Made by a program: the position numbers and the translations under genes
Part shown: positions 1 to 10,885 of the stretch, piece after piece
Layout: the number at the start of each line of letters is the position of its first letter
Numbering within the stretch: the stretch's first letter is position 1
DNA from: Zygnema cylindricum
Lineage: Eukaryota > Streptophyta > Zygnematophyceae > Zygnematales > Zygnemataceae
Assembly (NCBI GenBank): GCA_037447655.1
Contig: JBBHKE010002505.1
Span: 101,911-165,910, forward strand
Length of the DNA: 64,000 nt
Direction of reading: 5' to 3'
Notes under the pieces: model-generated
What the model was told of the DNA's origin: nothing
What the model saw: the letters and a program-made list of their open reading frames with translations, nothing else
Databases searched by the model: none

Positions 1-980
1 TAACCAGATTTAGTCACATACAAAACATATAAGGAAAGCCAACCCTTATCCACTATCGCCCAATAAACCACACAAGCAAACCCAAAACTGTCCAATCACA
101 TTCCAAGGTTTAGCAACAACTTTTGAAAGAAGGCTGAGCAACAATCCACTTGATAGGACGCGAGAAGAAGTGAAGGGAAACCGGTTAGGCCTCGGCGTGA
201 GTCGCGAAGATTAAATTCCAATGCATATTACAAAGAAAGGTGAATGCGAGCTAGGCAGCATAACGCTTAATGACCAGAAAAATAGTCACTAAAACTATTC
301 TGACAATTTCACAAGAAAATAATAAAAGCAAAGGTCAAATCTTCCAAAAGAGAAAGAAGGAATGAATGAAAGCATGAATTCCTGTGCTCTTGAAATTGTG
401 AGCACAGAATTTACCTAAAACTCAATAAGTACCAAGTCTACAGCTGAGCGTCTAACCTACGGTACATATATGCGTTCTATGTAGTCGTCTGCGCCTAGTT
501 TGGATTATGGCCTATTGGCGACCAGAATCATATGCCTTGCGTTACAAAATATACAGCCTAAGGATAAAAACCCTTCCTACGCTACATGTAAATGTGTGAG
601 ACCTCGAAGGGTCCACGACTTAAAATGGACCAATCGCGTCGTCGTGCGTAGTTTGAATCTCGTTCGTCAATTCTTCTGCGTCCTTGGCGGCCGTTGATGC
701 GCGTTCGCGTCCAAGGTGGTACATGTGAACCCCGCCGTTTGACATTTGTCGTCACCAATTGTACGGGCGACAACTCAAACTTGTTCGCGGAAATTCTGGC
801 CAGCAAATTAAATCGGTTTGCGGAATTCCGACGACCGTCGACGTCGTGTACATAATCCAAATCGTCTACGGGTTTCACGGCGTCTAACCGAAATTTGTAT
901 GGCCCTGTCATCACCAAAACATACCCACGTTTAAATAAGTGTGGCGTCCTTTTTGACGGACCATTTCCATGCAATTAAAT
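1..980. other. No recognisable gene
   Basis: Nothing recognisable was found here. A 130-codon minus-strand open frame (582-974) abuts the truncated end of the neighbouring Copia remnant but shows no known motif and is probably chance. No LTR for that remnant could be identified here. Confidence 0.5.
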
Positions 981-3767
981 ATGATTAGGTGAGCCGACGT
1001 GATGCGGCACGACATGTCAGTGTGCTCCCCTCCCAAATGCAACCATAAATCCCTGGTTCCCACCCGGTATCTCATGACTCTCTTGGCTGCCTCCCAATCT
1101 CGCTTCGTAGGATCATTTAGACTCCTACTGAGGACTCCTACTCCTGCCGCTGTGTCCGGCCTAGTACAGTTTGTAAAGTAGATTAGGCTTCCTATAGCCT
1201 GCTTGTAGGGAATAGACTTCATAAACTGTCTCTCATCTGGACTCATCTGATCATCTAAGATTAGCACCCCTTCTTCTACACTCCCATCACTTACTTTCTT
1301 CAAGTCGATGGAAGTGGTACAACTGTTTGCCTACTCCATTTGGAATTTCTCAAGCATATTCTCTATAACTTCTTTCTGAGTAAGTGTGATAATCTTCTTC
1401 CCCCTATCTCTCTCTATTTGAATTCCCAAGATGTATCTTGCCTCCCCTAAATTCTTCTTGTCAAATTTGCTTCTAAGGTCTTTGTTTAACTTATTGATCT
1501 TTTCCATAGACTTACTTAACTCGAGCAAATCATCCACATAAATTGTAATAAAAATGACACCATTCTCATCCTCAAACATATAAATAGAATAGTCATAACT
1601 GATTCGGATATATCTCAGACCGGTGACAAACTCATCTAGTTTATTATTCCATTAATTGGGAGCGTGTTTCTGTCCATATACGAACTTTATAAATCGGCAC
1701 ACTTCACTCTCCACTCCTTCCTATACAAACCCCTCTAGTTGCAACATGAAGATTTGTTCCTCTAGTTCACCATTGAGGAAAGCAGTCTTAATATCCATCA
1801 GGTGTATTTCCACGTCTTTCGCTGCCGCTAAACTAAGGAGAATCCTTACTGATGGGAACCAAACCACCGGAGCAAAAGTCTCCTCATAACCTATTCTTTC
1901 TTTCTGGGTGAACCCCTTTGCTACCAACCGAGCCTTTTATCTCTCAATGGTGTAATCTGGGTTCAGTTTCAGTTTAAATACCCATTTGCACCCTATTGGT
2001 TTTTTGTCCACAGGACAGTCTACCAGCTCCTAAGTATTTCCTTCCATGATTGAGGCTATTTCATCATTTATAGCTCTAATCCTTTTGTCTCTCTCCAGAC
2101 TGTCCATTGCCTCTAAGTATAATTGGGGCTCATCAGGGTGAGGCACCTTAGTTACCTTGTGAGCGATCTGTCTTTCCTGTAGTCTTTTGCTGCTTCTTCG
2201 TCCTCTCTCAAAGTTCGAAGTTGGAATGGATTGAAGTCTCGAGTTCCTCCTAACTCTCTCCTTGGCTCCCCTATCCATGGAAGCTAGTAGGGAATCCTCC
2301 TCCTCCTCGTGTATAGAGATATGGGGAGATTCCGGTATATCTCCCCTATCTTAGATCTCCCATGAATTTGCATTCACTTTTTCACTCATGTTCTTCTCGG
2401 GACGATTCGAGTCCTCCTCACTCACGGACTCAAAACTGATTTTTATTTTCTTGGTATATTTGAAGGGATCAAATGACTTCTTTCCATCCATGACAACTAG
2501 GTGTTTTACCATAATGATATCTTGTTTTGCTAAGTCATAGATTGTATATCCATTGACATCCTCATCATATCCCACAAAATATCAAAGTTTCCCTTTGGCA
2601 ACTAGTTTCCAAATATTCTTGTTCGTATCAAGACTGTAAACTTGACTACCAAATACTTTCAGATGAGAGAGATCTGGTTTCCTTCCAACCCATCTTTCAT
2701 AAGGTGTCATTTCTTTTACAGCTGATGTAAGGACTCTATTTTTAATGTAGTTAGCACAGTTCGTGGCTTTTGCCCAAAAACCTTTTTCATACCTTCTTGT
2801 CAGCTAGCATACAACATACACTATCTCCTACAATCGGGTTCAACCTCTCAGCTACCCCATTATGTCCTGGATTATACGGTAGTGTTTTTTGATGTTGAAC
2901 TCCCTCATCTCTGAAGTATTTCTCAAACTGGTTTGAGGTATATTCTCCTTCATTATCACTTCTTATCCTTTTAATGGGGGTTCCGTGCAACTTTTCACTC
3001 TAAGCATTCTATTCTTTGAAGTAAGTTGGTGCGCCAGACTTTGTTTTTAGGAAGTGTTCTCCTACACTAGTATCATCCAGATCACTGTGTTCCACTTCCA
3101 AGAACTGTCATCCATTTCATGCACTCAGTACACTCTGTTCCCATATTCATAAGGCAACTTCATGATGAGGGTGTTGACTTTCATTTTTATTGTACCAATC
3201 CACCCGGCACTCCCCATCTCCATATACAAACAGGAGAGATCGTTGCACTAGTCTAACATTTTTCCCGCTTTGTAAGTGTAATCCATTAACCTTTGCTTGG
3301 CCATCTAGAGCTCCTCAATGGTACCAGCTCTATAGATCTCCACTAAATTCTCCCACAACTCCTCGGCCTTGAGAATGTGAAGATGGGAGGTTGCAAGAGC
3401 TTGAGTAAGGTGCCTCAGATAAAATGCCTGGCAGCCATGTTTGTGTATACCCACGTTTGAATATCATATTCCTCGGTCTTTATGGCTGCCGCTGCTGGGC
3501 CGTGGCGATAGGGTTGAGAGGTGTCTATTTCTTTTCCCCTTTTTCGGACACGTTGTTGTCCCCATCATCTTCCTCCTCCGTTGGAGCAGATGTTGCTGCA
3601 GAAAACCTAACTCCACTAAACCCTGGTTGGATTCCCTGAGATGGACGTTTCACTTGTCCATTGACAACACCCCAGTATCGTTTTTCACACAAAGCCCCTA
3701 CCATCATGGCTTTCCAAAAAATGAACCTAGATCCATTTAATATTGGCACCCTAGAGTGTGGGCCCAT
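981..3767 (-). pseudogene. Decayed Copia retrotransposon gag-pol (minus strand)
   Basis: Read on the minus strand, conserved Ty1/Copia blocks occur in order but in several frames. Gag N-terminus lies near 3767-3600 (motifs LNGSRF..WKAMM and ALCEKRYWGVVNG) and more gag near 3430-3190. The integrase core is at 2990-2787 (IRSDNEGEY, then NGVAER). The reverse transcriptase lies at 1927-1721 (MVAKGFTQKE, MDIKTAFLNGELEEQIF) and 1579-1331 (IYVDDLLELS, LGIQIERD). The segment leading into RNase H is at 1303-1000 (IGSLIYF, RPDTAAGVGVLSR), where similarity stops. The RNase H catalytic region and both LTRs are missing or unrecognisable. Multiple stops and frameshifts show it is inactive. The family is clear; exact ends are approximate. 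Confidence 0.9.
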
Positions 3768-3865
3768 AACCTACAATTATGTGTCCCCCATTAGACTACA
3801 AAATTAAAAAAAGCCTCTAGATAGTTTTTGACTAACCCTTCTTCACTTAAAACTGCTGCTACCCA

Positions 3866-4232
3866 TGCCGATAATCGATATATTGGCACGATATATCGAA
3901 ACTGGTGTTATCGCCGATAGAAAACCGATTATAAAAAACCGACGTTATCGGTATTTTATCGCGATAACAACGATACCGATAACTATCGGCGAGAATTGTT
4001 CGGTTCTTACCGTACAATTGTACGGTTTATACCGTCGTACCGAACAGACGTTATTTCGCTACACGTAGTACGGAACAGATTCCTACACGTGGCATGCCAC
4101 GCTATATACAACGAAAATATAATACAGTATATTATAAAATACTATTATATAGCGTACTACATTTTTTATACTTATCGCCGATAAGGAATTTATTGGTCTC
4201 TAAGCGATATATCGAGATCTCTAACCATTTGA
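3866..4232 (+). repeat. Truncated MITE of the TAGTGTTG family
   Basis: This stretch closely follows 62105-62440, including GCCGATAATCGATATATTGG, the 'accgtacaattgtacgg' palindrome, 'ccacgctatata' and 'cttatcgccgataaggaatt'. Both outer termini seen in the 62-kb copy are missing or decayed, so it is a fragment of a non-autonomous element with no coding capacity. Its subterminal 'ATCGATATATCG' words also occur at the ends of the hAT element at 42205-46461. Confidence 0.7.
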
Positions 4233-7114
4233 TAAACAATAAATGCGTATGCTATTTGAATTTACTGTAGCAATTCCAACAGATTTATGGATTGCGGGGA
4301 AGTAGTAATATTGGTTTTAGAAACCTTTAGTCCTCTCTATATCTCGTGTGTGAGAAAGAGAGTCTAGACTTAGCCGGTTTTGTGTACAAACTGAGTTGAC
4401 GTAGACAAGATGTGATGTGGTATGTAACTCGAAAGGGAGTTCACAAATTTGGTACACTCTATGTACACGTGTTGGTCTGTGGGGAAGTCAAGCTTGGTTA
4501 AGTTGGTTGACAAAGTACATATTTACTTGAAGGACCAGATTTACACGTGGAGATTCATCTTCGGTGATGAATGAATACGCGAACGGCGGACGAAGTTCGC
4601 TGTCATTTTTGGAAGAGAAATATTGACAGAACTGTCATTTCAGTGAACTAACTTTGATTGCGTACTTTAGCAGCGGCTAGGGTTAAGAATTGATGTAAAT
4701 AATTGTACGGTATATGGCGAGGATTAATTTGATTAATTTTTAGTGTACCGACACACCACGGTAGTTGTGGTACGGTGTAGATCAGGTGTAGGTTCACTTT
4801 GTATATATAGGACTTAGTCATTTTTGGACTTAGGAACTTTTGGACAGAAACTGTTTCTGCTCCTTTTTGGGAATTTCATCTGAGAATTGCTCTCAAATAT
4901 ATTGGCAAAACTATCGGAAATTTTTCTTGTGTGTTCCTCCTTGTATTGAAAATGTTGTGGCAAATTTACAGACCTGGTGTGTTTCTGGTTTGCTTGGGGC
5001 TTCATTGTGAAGTTGGTCAGATTTATCAAAGTTCTGGCAAGCTGTTTTTCTACAACTTTGACTGGGTGATGTGGGAATTATGGTTGATATATTTCAATGA
5101 GAATTTGTGGGAATACTAAGCGGCCTAGGGACTATGTGTTTGAGTAGTTTCAGCTAGGTTTGGTAATTCTGTAGAATTCTGAGTGGAATCAAAGTAGGTT
5201 GTTTTGGGGTAGTTTGTGGTGCTTCCGAGGGTACATTCATGGCTGAAAATAGCTATGAACAACACTTTCTGTACGGTCTGTGTACGATAGGACCATGGAG
5301 TGGACGTTTGTCTCATCTAGACTTGTTCTTATGCCCTCCGGGATTCTCGCTTTTCAATTTTTTCATGCCACGTGGCGCCAAGTCCAATCACGCCCAAAAA
5401 TCGCTAAAGCGGCCATTCCGGGATCTCGCCGATGATGCATACTGTCGGATTTAAACCAGCTTTTAATATTAGCTGTTAAAACAAATGTCTGGTTCATTTG
5501 TTTCGTGTTGGGCTTTGTTCGCACTATATTACAACAAGTTTTTATGTTTGTTATCTCTACTTTCGTTAATCGAATTAAGGTTCTTTAACAATGTTTTAGT
5601 AGGATTCAAACCGTATATACTCTGTCAAACTTCTACGACAGACAAGTTAAAGCAGACGGCTACGCCTCGCTGTGCCGGTTGAAGGTTCGAGTCTTGCCGG
5701 ACTCAACCTTTTTGTTAAGAGTGACTTATGTCACTCTACAGAGTTGCCTGTGTAGCTAAAGCACCCATGGCTCAACCACTCTCTCTCACCTTTAGTGACT
5801 ACGACAAGTATGCGGGCTAGAGAGAGAAGGTGGAGACAGACTGTCTACGATTTTACTTAATCTATTCAGAACTAGAAAATAGCCCATAAATCTAGTGATT
5901 TTCAACATTTTCCAAGTGTGGTTACTTCCCTCTCTTGAACAAGACGGGATTTTTTTTTTGAGGCATATTCAAATTCTGCCCTAACTTAAAGGTTAGCCGA
6001 TTTATTAATACAGGGACTTAGTGGTTTCTCTCAACTTTTGAAAGTGAATCCAGATTTTGTCTTTTGGTTATGTTTAAAATAGAGTTTGACTCCGTCGAGG
6101 AATAACGGTTTTTGAATAGGTTGAAGTTAATATTGAAAAAACATTGGACTTTATGTTAGCATCATGTCATGAACTTTATGACATTTAGTGAATTGGTTTG
6201 ATAGGTAAAATGAATTCACTTATGTGTTAAAGAATAGAGTACTGAATTATGATAAGTAAAATCATATGTATTTTTTGGCAAATGTTTGATTGTTTTTCTC
6301 TTACCGTCAAATATACTGTATGTCAAATAGGAAAAAAATGGAGGTAGAGGATGTTAATCATCAGCACGTTGGCCACGCTGGAGTGGATAGAGGGGCAACT
6401 AAGACCCATTTCAAGTAAGTTTTACAGTTTGACGCTTGATATTTGCTTAATTTTTCCTTTTTAAATTTAAACCTCTGATATTTTTTTTTTCACTAAAAGT
6501 AAAATTTACGAGAGTATATTCCTTTAGTCCTCTTTTAAACTTTGTACCTTGAATTAATTATCGAAATTGTTGTTTTGTCTTTTGCTGTGGTGCTGAGGAC
6601 TGAGGATTTAACAACTCCAAATTTATCTTTCCAGGTTGTGTTGCTACAATGGCTATCTCTATTCCGCCAAATTAGTTGTTGTATTGATAGCTAATATTGG
6701 TTCGATGTACCTTAGTTTATGGAGCGGATTAATGCTCTTTTCGTAAATTATTTCGTAAAGAATACGATAAGGTAGTCACCTGTATTTAATGATATTAATG
6801 TTGATGTTCACAACATGATAGCTCAAGAGAGAGTGAACTTAATGATTCTGCTAGTTGTGGTGTTAAAGAGGTCAAAAAAAATTAATAAGATGAGGGGGAG
6901 AAAGTGTCGCAATGTACAGTGATACTACAATTATAAATGAAACTCATTTTTTTTTTAATTTACAATGTTGTAAAATAAAAATTATGTACAAAGTTAATGG
7001 TATCATATAAATAAAATAAATACAGTATGGAATACGTATACGATGACGTATACATTAAATTAAATACGACATAGTATACATTTAAAATGCGTATATATAA
7101 AATATAATATTGTA
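4233..7114. other. Long AT-rich stretch without a supported gene
   Basis: No coding region was recognised over almost 2.9 kb. Local items are a small perfect hairpin at 5719-5738 (AGAGTGAC / GTCACTCT around a 4-base loop) just after a T run, and a GGTTCGAGTCT box near 5685 that resembles a pol III B box. A short open stretch at 6341-6415 followed by GTAAGT looks exon-like but has no partner exon. Confidence 0.5.
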
Positions 7115-7295
7115 TATGTTTCCAATGGCATATAACAATTTTATAACACTTTTTGAAATAACTCTAAAACTGTAATGCATAACTTTAAATGTAAAATAAA
7201 GTTTTATGTTTCCAATGGCATATAACAATTTTATAACACTCTTTGAAATAACTTTAAAAATGTAATGCATAACCGTAAATGTAAAACAAAGTTTT
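7115..7295. repeat. Two-copy direct repeat of about 89 bp
   Basis: The unit beginning 'tatgtttccaatggcatata' occurs twice head to tail (about 7115-7203 and 7204-7295) with few differences, ending each time in 'gtaaaa(t/c)aaagttt'. It lies in AT-rich non-coding sequence and has no recognised function. Confidence 0.8.
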
Positions 7296-7796
7296 TGGAC
7301 AATTATAAAACAATTAGGTATAAATGTAATACACTATTGTATAAATAATAGATAATACATAAATGAAAACTAAATCCAAAAACATAAAACATCAACGATT
7401 CGTAAAAAAATACAAACATCTTCATAATTAAGTAACATCAGAAGTAAAACAAATAGGCTACCATTTTTCATGTTTTTGCTATTTTTTTCTACCAGCTTGT
7501 AGCATAAGTAAAAAGATGGTTGTAAACCTATAAATTGAATTTATTACAAAAAACACCGAAAACAAACAATCTAATTCTACAACAAAAAAGGAAATTTAAT
7601 CAATTACTAGGAAGATGTTTCGCCTCGTGCGCTCCTTCCTATTTATTCAAACAGGAAAAATAACAATCAACAAGAGAAAAAAAGAAAGAAGAGAAAACAG
7701 TCAATATATATATATAGAAACAGAAAATCAGCGATCACTTAACATCTACAGATATAATGCAACAGATTTTTCCCTCATACCTTACTATTTTCACGG
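7296..7796. other. AT-rich 3' flank of the trihelix remnant
   Basis: A/T-rich sequence with homopolymer runs. No gene, RNA or repeat was recognised. On the minus strand it lies downstream of the trihelix stop codon. Confidence 0.4.
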
Positions 7797-8840
7797 CTAG
7801 TGGGATGCGTTGCTGTCATCACCACTCTTCTTTTCGCCAATCTTACATACAACATTGATCAGACGACATCTTTCTTCAACTTCTTCTTGAAATCGACGTT
7901 CGTTCCTCTCCCGATTTGTCGTAAGCAAATCCCCAAATGTGGCCATCGTCTCTTTTATTTTTTTCACGGATATTTGATGTATTTCTTGTGCTATTTCTCG
8001 AAACCCAATAAGATCCAATGATCGTGCTGTGTTTGCATCATAACCATTTCTTTTACGTTTCCCACTAGTGTTGTTGTAAATGTTCTCGGATTTTGGTGAG
8101 TTAGTCGGTGTATCATTAAAAACAATATTTTTGGATGCACTACCGTTTCCCTCAAACGTGGTAGACCCATCCTGGCTAAGTGTAAACGTATCCCGGACGT
8201 GAGTGGGTGCTATGTTTTTATTTTCGCCTACACCATCATCTATCGATAAATTCCGGACGTGAGTGGGTTCTATGTTTTGATTTCCGCCTACACCATCATC
8301 TATCGATAAACAGATATGTTCACCGAAATCACCCGGCAATTTTTTTTTTGTCCTTTCAAACATACCCATTGACTTGTAATCAATATTGCCACTAGGGATT
8401 TTTGATTGCCAGTCTTTAATTATTTTATAGTCCTTGAGGAGATTCTCCCATTTTTGCCAGCATCTAATATAAGGTTTTGACACACCTTGTTGTTCCAATT
8501 GGAAGCTAATTGGTCTCCACTTTTTTTTTGCAAATCGATGTGTGGCATGTAGGTCGTTCGTCTTTTCATGTTACATTTCTTGAACTTTGATGGTAATGAG
8601 CTTCAATGCCTCGCTCTTTATCCACCAATTATAATAAGATGGAGGAGTTGCACCGATATCATTGAGGTCTTCCTCCTCATTTTCTGATTTTTTGTTACTT
8701 GTAATTGGCTCATCCAAGACCTCTTCATTTTCTACTTGTTTGTTACCCTTATTTGACTTACCATTACCTCTTCATTTTCTGCTTATTTGTTACCCTTATT
8801 TGACTCACCATTATTTTCCCCCTTTTTCCAACTACTTGGC
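7797..8840 (-). pseudogene. Trihelix (Myb/SANT-like) DNA-binding protein gene, broken
   Basis: Reading the minus strand from about 8840, an acidic, Asn/Lys-rich leader with ESNKGNK-type repeats runs into a trihelix domain. Its first helices read YYNWWIKSEALKLI (near 8640), then HATHRFAKKKWRPISFQLE. The last helix block reads CWQKWENLLKDYKIIKDWQ and SKIPSGNIDYKSM. The C-terminal part has a KRKR basic cluster and a charged, possibly coiled-coil tail ending at the stop at 7797-7799. Such proteins are plant transcription regulators or relatives. A TAA at 8571-8573 interrupts the domain in frame, and a second TAA lies in the leader near 8790. Both could come from CAA by C-to-T change. The longest intact frame (ATG at 8498, 233 codons) lacks the first half of the DNA-binding domain, so this is probably a pseudogene. 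Confidence 0.7.
8199..8312 (-). repeat. In-frame duplication inside the trihelix gene
   Basis: A unit of about 60 bp ('cggacgtgagtgggt' through 'catctatcgataaa') is present twice in tandem. It encodes LSIDDGVG(G/E)N(Q/K)NI then (E/A)PTHVR twice on the minus strand. The copies differ at a few positions, so the duplication is not brand new, and it keeps the frame. Confidence 0.8.
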
Positions 8841-9187
8841 TATCGCTTGTTGTGGATTGTTTTCTGGCAATACGTGGGTGTTTCGAATTTCCACCCTTGT
8901 TTTGCGTGGTATTTTTCCCATGACCATCTACAAAACTCGTGCAAAAACACGTAGGTGTTAGCAACCATGAAAAATATATGAGGAAGACTATACGAAGAAG
9001 TTCATAAAAATAAGAGACAAAAATTAGAAAAAGTATAGAAAAATTACGGAAGGAGATGAATCGAAGGATAGAATTAGAAGGAGAAGCATAGAAGGATAAA
9101 AACACAAAAAGAATAGAAGGAATAGAAGGAATAGAAGATAAAAATAAGAAGAGAGGATTTTAGTATTTACAGTTAGTGCCTATAATA

Positions 9188-9705
9188 ACGGTTTAGTTTT
9201 AGTAATACACATATAATTAATGCCTTTTACTTCTAAAATAAACTGAATGCAATATAAAAAAAACAGAAATTAGAAAAGAAAACACAAAAACAACATACAA
9301 CTTAGGAAAAACCAAAAAAAAACACAATTATGGTTCAGTTTTATTAATACATATATAATTAATGCCAAATACTACTAAAAATACCTGAAATCATTATACA
9401 AAAATAAAAAAGATAAGAGAATAAATAACACCCTAAAGAAAAACAGAACCCTTCAACAAAAAATATAACTTAGGAAATACAAAAATATACAACATAAATA
9501 CAGCTAAGTTTTATTAATATACATATAATGATACAACTAATTTTAAAAGAAAATGAACACATTATACAAAAAAAAGAAAAAAAAAGAAAACAAAACACCT
9601 TGAAAAGGAAAAAAACGTAGACTAAAAACAAAACTTACAAAATAATAATAAAACAACTCAATTATGGTTCAATTTTATTAATATACGTATAGTTGATGCC
9701 TACTA
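9188..9705. repeat. Degenerate AT-rich repeat, about 140-170 bp spacing
   Basis: A core resembling 'ggttcagttttattaatac' followed by 'atataattaatgcc' recurs near 9190, 9330, 9500 and 9663. Between the cores lies A-rich sequence. This looks like an old tandem repeat. The adjacent 9693-9885 is a purine-rich 'agaagaag' tract. Confidence 0.6.
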
Positions 9706-9885
9706 CGACTAAACAACATCGAAACAATCTAAAAGAAAAACAAACTTTACTTCCAAAAATAGAAAATAAAAAAAAGAAAAAAGAAAACGACAAGAAGAAG
9801 ATGAAGAAAAAGGAGCAAAAAAAGAGGAGAAGGAGAAAAAGAAATAGAAGGAGGAACAGAGGGAAAAAGAGAAGGAGAAGGAGGC

Positions 9886-10164
9886 ATTCCTATCGGTTGT
9901 ATGACGATTTATTCTGACAGCATGAGTTCGATGGCGTTGGCGAAAAATCCAGTGTTTCACAAGAGGACGAAACACATCAGGATCCAATGGCATTTTGTAA
10001 GAGATTTGGTTACAGCAAACGAGATTGTATTTTCGTACGTTTCGACAAAAGAGGAGGCGGCAGATTTGCTGACGAAAGCAGCTACGCATGATATATTTGA
10101 GATGGGGCGACAAAAACTTTGATTATTTTGAAGAGTTTGGCGATTCCGACAATAAGAGGGGGAT
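9886..10164 (+). pseudogene. Orphan 3' end of Copia RNase H plus polypurine tract
   Basis: This segment is nearly identical to 15270-15553, the RNase H tail of the Copia element to the right: same MTIYSDSMSSMALAKNPVF start, HKRTKHIRIQWHFVRD, and EEAADLLTKAATHDI. It ends in the polypurine tract 'aataagaggggga' (10151-10163) directly before the left LTR. The upstream pol region is missing and replaced by a purine-rich tract. It is the 3' end of a second, truncated element that shares the LTR with its neighbour. Confidence 0.85.
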
Positions 10165-10806
10165 TGTTTGGTTATTGTCGTTTTCGCGACATTTCGCTAA
10201 ACATCATACAAACATTTATTTGTTGACGTGAAAGTATCACCTCATCGTACAAAATGTGCGATGACGTTTCGCGGTACTATTTTGAAGCGTCCGCGAACGA
10301 AACATACTATTTCGTTTCGCGCAACTTCATGTTTTTTGTGCGCAGTTGTCATATTTTGCGTGCAAGTGTTTTCGTGTGACGACACGTGTTTATGTCAACG
10401 TTTGGAGTTAGTCGTTTCGAAGGAAGAAAGCGCGTGCTACTTTCTTCGTGGAAACGTACTTGCAGTGTGCACAATCAGCTAGGGACAGACTTCGTCGCAA
10501 CGTTAACTTCTGTTTGTCTTATCTTGTTGTCTCTTAGTGTAGAGTAGCGAGTATATAGGCAGCAATGTATATGTGCAGAGTATTGAATCTTATATGATTG
10601 AATCATAGAGGATTAATCTTAAAGTAAAAGATTATTTAAAGAGGAGAGAGAAGAGAGAAAAGAGATGATGTAAAGAGGCTTCGGCCAAGAACACTTATAA
10701 ATCCTTTTGGCTGAATATTCCTCTTGTCTTTTATGAGCTTCCGGTGTGTAATGATTTATGTTTTGTGAATTATTAAGAGTGAATGTCTTTTGCTTAAGAT
10801 CTTACA
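10165..10806 (+). repeat. Left LTR of the 10-16 kb Copia element
   Basis: It begins TGTTTGGTTATTGTCG after a polypurine tract and ends CTTACA before the primer-binding site (642 bp). It matches the right LTR along its length. It keeps about 38 bp around 10685-10725, including 'cacttataaatcc', a TATA-like site that the right LTR has lost. Confidence 0.85.
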
Positions 10807-10808
10807 AT

Positions 10809-10820
10809 TGGTATCGGAGC
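10809..10820 (+). promoter_or_regulatory. Primer-binding site (initiator tRNA-Met type)
   Basis: TGGTATCGGAGC lies two bases after the left LTR. It is the usual plant Copia primer-binding site complementary to the 3' end of initiator tRNA-Met (TGGTATCAGAGC) with one A-to-G change. Confidence 0.85.
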
Positions 10821-10885
10821 TAGTGCTTCGGAGTTAGACAGGGAGCGCATGGGGAAAAGAAAAATAGAAATACCCTCTTTTCCCT

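Noticed and set aside
5640-5712. tRNA-like B box GGTTCGAGTCT
   Set aside because: No acceptor stem, anticodon arm or A box at the right distance could be folded, so no tRNA or SINE is called.
6341-6415. Possible exon (MEVEDVNHQHVGHAGVDRG) ending at a GTAAGT
   Set aside because: No flanking exon, known domain or acceptor was found; likely chance.
9693-9917. Lys/Arg-rich 74-codon open frame
   Set aside because: It is a translated purine-rich low-complexity tract running into the RNase H remnant.
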